A DNA stretch of 15,054 bases. It comes from Actinomycetes bacterium (GTDB taxonomy: Bacteria; Actinomycetota; Actinomycetes; S36-B12). Where the stretch lies: contig JAUHZW010000024.1 in assembly GCA_030425745.1 (NCBI GenBank), forward strand, positions 1-15,054, given 5' to 3'. Below are positions 12,988-15,054 of this stretch, piece after piece; positions within the stretch are counted from its first letter, which is position 1, and the number at the start of each line of letters is the position of its first letter. The position numbers and the translations under genes were made by a program. The notes beneath the pieces are model-generated. The model had not been told where the DNA came from and searched no databases. It was given only the letters and a program-made list of their open reading frames with translations.

Positions 12988-14095
12988 GGAGCGGTGGCTC
13001 CACCCCGGGGCGTGGTGGGTCTGGGCCCTCGGCCTGGCCGCCGCCGCGAGCCGCACCACCAACCCGCTGCTGCTGCTTCTCCTCATCGGTGCCGCGGCGG
13101 TCGTCGTGCAGGCTCGACGCCCTGAGGAGCCCTGGGCGCGATCCTTCGGCTTCTTCCTGCGACTCGGAGTGCTCGTCATCGTCATCCGGGTGCTGGTGCA
13201 GGTCGTCTTCGGGGCTGCCATCGGCACCACCACGCTGCTGGAACTCCCCGGCATCGCCCTGCCGACGTGGATGGCCGGGGTGCGGCTCGGGGGTGATCTC
13301 ACGTTGGAGTCGCTGCTCATGGCGCTGTACGACGGCCTGCGCCTGGCGACGATCCTGATCTGCATCGGTGCCGCGAACTCGCTGGCCTCCCCCACCCGAC
13401 TGCTGAAGTCCGTCCCCGCCGCACTCTATGAACTCGGGGTCAGTGTCGTCGTGGCTCTCACCTTCACCCCGCAACTGGTGTCCGACGTGGACCGACTCCG
13501 GACGACCCGGCGCCTGCGCGGCCGGCAGACCCGCGGCATCCGGGCCATCGCCGGCTCCGCCATTCCCGTCCTCGAGGGCTCACTGGAGCGCTCCGTGACC
13601 CTTGCTGCCGCCATGGACTCACGCGGCTACGGACGACGTGGCGACACCCCGACGTCGCGGCGTCGCGTGACGGCCGCCCTTCTCCTGTTGGGACTGGTCA
13701 CCGCCGTGATCGGCGTCTACGGACTGGTCGCGTCCGGATCGCCTGCGGTGCTGGGCCTTCCCATGCTCGCCGTGGGTCTGGTGAGCACCATCGCGGCGCT
13801 GACCCTCGCCGGGCGCAGTCGGGTGCGCACGCGGTACCGACCCGACCCATGGAACGCTCCCGAGTGGCTGGTCAGCGGCGCGGGCATCGGCGCGGCCGCT
13901 CTCTTCGCCGGGGCGGCATGGGCATCGGTGCCGGGCATGGAGACACCGTTCGACCCGCCCGTGTGGCCATCGCTGCCGATCATCGCCCTGCTGGGCATCG
14001 CGCTGGCTGCGACGCCGGCGATCATCGCACCACCCGTCCCCCGCACCGTCACCCCGGTCGCAGCGCAGCCGACCCGTCAGGAGGTCGCGGCATGA
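12980..14095 (+). CDS. ecfT: ECF transporter transmembrane component (EcfT/CbiQ family)
   Basis: 371 aa polytopic membrane protein that couples ATP hydrolysis to the substrate-binding S component. Hydrophobic helices occur near 10-24, 28-44, 57-80, 113-135, 152-164, then after the cytosolic coupling region at 230-252 and 257-278. The coupling region holds two EcfT-type Arg-Gly motifs: RRLRGRQTRG (177-186) and AAMDSRGYGR (210-219). Typical EcfT/CbiQ proteins are about 230-270 aa; here an extra 90 or so residues add two helices (297-315, 332-350) and a Pro-rich tail. ATG 12980 lies inside the preceding gene (8 bp overlap), and its stop overlaps the ATPase start (ATGA), so the genes are translationally coupled. 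Vitamin B12 as cargo is inferred from the riboswitch. No S component is seen within the window. Confidence 0.92.
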   Translation: MREERWLHPGAWWVWALGLAAAASRTTNPLLLLLLIGAAAVVVQARRPEEPWARSFGFFLRLGVLVIVIRVLVQVVFGAAIGTTTLLELPGIALPTWMAGVRLGGDLTLESLLMALYDGLRLATILICIGAANSLASPTRLLKSVPAALYELGVSVVVALTFTPQLVSDVDRLRTTRRLRGRQTRGIRAIAGSAIPVLEGSLERSVTLAAAMDSRGYGRRGDTPTSRRRVTAALLLLGLVTAVIGVYGLVASGSPAVLGLPMLAVGLVSTIAALTLAGRSRVRTRYRPDPWNAPEWLVSGAGIGAAALFAGAAWASVPGMETPFDPPVWPSLPIIALLGIALAATPAIIAPPVPRTVTPVAAQPTRQEVAA

Positions 14096-15054
14096 TTCGG
14101 TTCGAGGACGTCACCATCACCTATCCGGAGCAGCCGAACCCGGTGCTTGAGCACGTCGACCTGCAGATCCCCGAGGGTGAGCTCGTGCTCGTCGTTGGCC
14201 GCACCGGCAGCGGCAAGACCACTCTGCTGCGTGCCATCAACGGGCTCGTGCCGCACTTCACCGGGGGCACCCTGCGCGGTCGTGTCCTCGTCGATGGCCT
14301 CAGCACGCAGGACCACCCTCCTCGCGACCTCGCGCACCTCGTGGGCGTCGTACCGCAGGACCCGATGAGCGGTTTCGTCACCGACATCGTCGAGGACGAA
14401 CTCGCGTACGGCATGGAGTGTCTGGGGCTGGCCCCGGACGTCATGCGCCGACGGGTCGAGGAGACCCTCGATCTCCTCGGGCTCGCGGAGATCCGCCACC
14501 GCGCACTGCGGTCCCTGTCCGGTGGTCAGCGGCAGCGGGTCGCGATCGGGGCCGTGCTCACCGCCCACCCGCGCGTGCTCGTGCTCGATGAACCGACGTC
14601 AGCCCTCGACCCGGGCGCTGCCGAGGAGGTGCTGGCCGCTCTTCAGCGACTCGTGCACGATCTCGGCGTCACGGTCGTCATGGCCGAGCACCGGCTCGAA
14701 CGCGTCGTCCAGTACGCCGATCAGGTCATCATCGTGCCGGGAGACGGTCAGCCCCTGATCCAGGGATCACCCTCCGAGGTGATGCTCAGCGCACCGATCG
14801 CTCCGCCGGTCGTCGAACTCGGTCGGCTCGCGGGCTGGCATCCGCTCCCGCTGTCCGTCCGGGATGCCCGCCGGGCCGCCGGACCGCTGCGTGACCTGCT
14901 CGTCGGCCAGCAGCCCGCACTCCGCAGCGTGCCGACCGAGGTGCGCACGGTGGCGACGACCCGTGACCTCGGCGTGCGGTACGGCAGCCAACCGGCCCTG
15001 CGTCGGATCACCCTCGCGATCGGCGAAGGGGAGGTCGTGGCCCTGATGGGACGC
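14092..15054 (+). CDS. ECF transporter ATPase with two fused ABC domains (EcfA/CbiO family), 3' end beyond the window
   Basis: 321 codons visible, frame open at the window edge. The first ABC domain (about 1-230) is complete: Walker A GRTGSGKTT (36-44), Q-loop VPQDP (Gln89), signature LSGGQRQR (142-149), Walker B VLVLDEP (162-168, Glu167) and switch His200 (MAEHRLE). After a linker, a second domain starts at about residue 286 (TTRDLGVRYGSQPALRRITLAIGEGEVVALMGR) and is cut in its Walker A. EcfA proteins are often a pair of separate subunits; here both are in one chain, as common in actinobacteria. It energises import with EcfT. The ATG overlaps the ecfT stop by 4 bp. The S component, if encoded here, should be further downstream. 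Confidence 0.94.
   Translation, partial: MIRFEDVTITYPEQPNPVLEHVDLQIPEGELVLVVGRTGSGKTTLLRAINGLVPHFTGGTLRGRVLVDGLSTQDHPPRDLAHLVGVVPQDPMSGFVTDIVEDELAYGMECLGLAPDVMRRRVEETLDLLGLAEIRHRALRSLSGGQRQRVAIGAVLTAHPRVLVLDEPTSALDPGAAEEVLAALQRLVHDLGVTVVMAEHRLERVVQYADQVIIVPGDGQPLIQGSPSEVMLSAPIAPPVVELGRLAGWHPLPLSVRDARRAAGPLRDLLVGQQPALRSVPTEVRTVATTRDLGVRYGSQPALRRITLAIGEGEVVALMGR

Noticed and set aside
1..15054. tRNA, rRNA, CRISPR array, insertion sequence or prophage
   Set aside because: I looked on both strands and found no tRNA-like cloverleaf, spaced direct repeats, transposase or integrase motifs.

Overview
The window is high-GC DNA from an aerobic actinobacterium. Evidence for this is the GC-rich third codon positions, many GTG starts, an aa3 oxidase with a lipoprotein-type CuA subunit, actinobacteria-specific families (DUF3043, PspAB, a family I recall as SCO2322-like), and a gene order (ctaD, ctaC, NifS-like, adoK, HesB/ErpA) that resembles the Mycobacterium tuberculosis ctaC-adoK neighbourhood. 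I cannot place the genus. All 15 kb look like core chromosome: I see no insertion sequence, phage gene, CRISPR array, tRNA or rRNA.

Region 1 (1-6876) covers respiration, Fe-S and NAD genes. ctaC-ctaD (minus strand, ATGA overlap, ctaD cut by the left edge) encode the CuA and heme/CuB subunits of cytochrome c oxidase. Divergent from ctaC is a cysteine-desulfurase-like gene that has lost the PLP lysine, the PLP aspartate and the ring-stacking histidine but keeps the cysteine loop. It converges on aat, which lies behind a PfkB-family adenosine-kinase-like gene. Next come an A-type Fe-S carrier (erpA) with a strong hairpin after it, and the divergent nadA, itself a [4Fe-4S] enzyme.

Region 2 (6890-10791) is an envelope-stress block. 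On the minus strand, pspA, an alpha/beta hydrolase, htpX and pspAB run closely spaced in one direction. Divergent from pspA are a DUF3043 membrane protein and a small conserved protein of 68 aa.

Region 3 (10792-15054) is a cobalamin-controlled uptake operon. A promoter and cobalamin riboswitch with a probable terminator/antiterminator switch precede four genes: a secreted alpha/alpha-barrel (prenyltransferase-repeat) protein, a membrane-anchored extracellular protein, an EcfT/CbiQ permease and a double-domain EcfA/CbiO ATPase (cut by the right edge). The last three are joined by 4-8 bp overlaps. I infer a vitamin B12 importer in which the two extracellular proteins correspond to the alpha and beta domains of animal intrinsic factor/transcobalamin, split into two genes, with the beta-like domain apparently circularly permuted. 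This is the most interesting part of the window. Several genes (adoK, DUF3043, NifS-like, perhaps nadA) have an actinobacterial -10 hexamer 6-8 nt before the start codon, which suggests leaderless transcripts.
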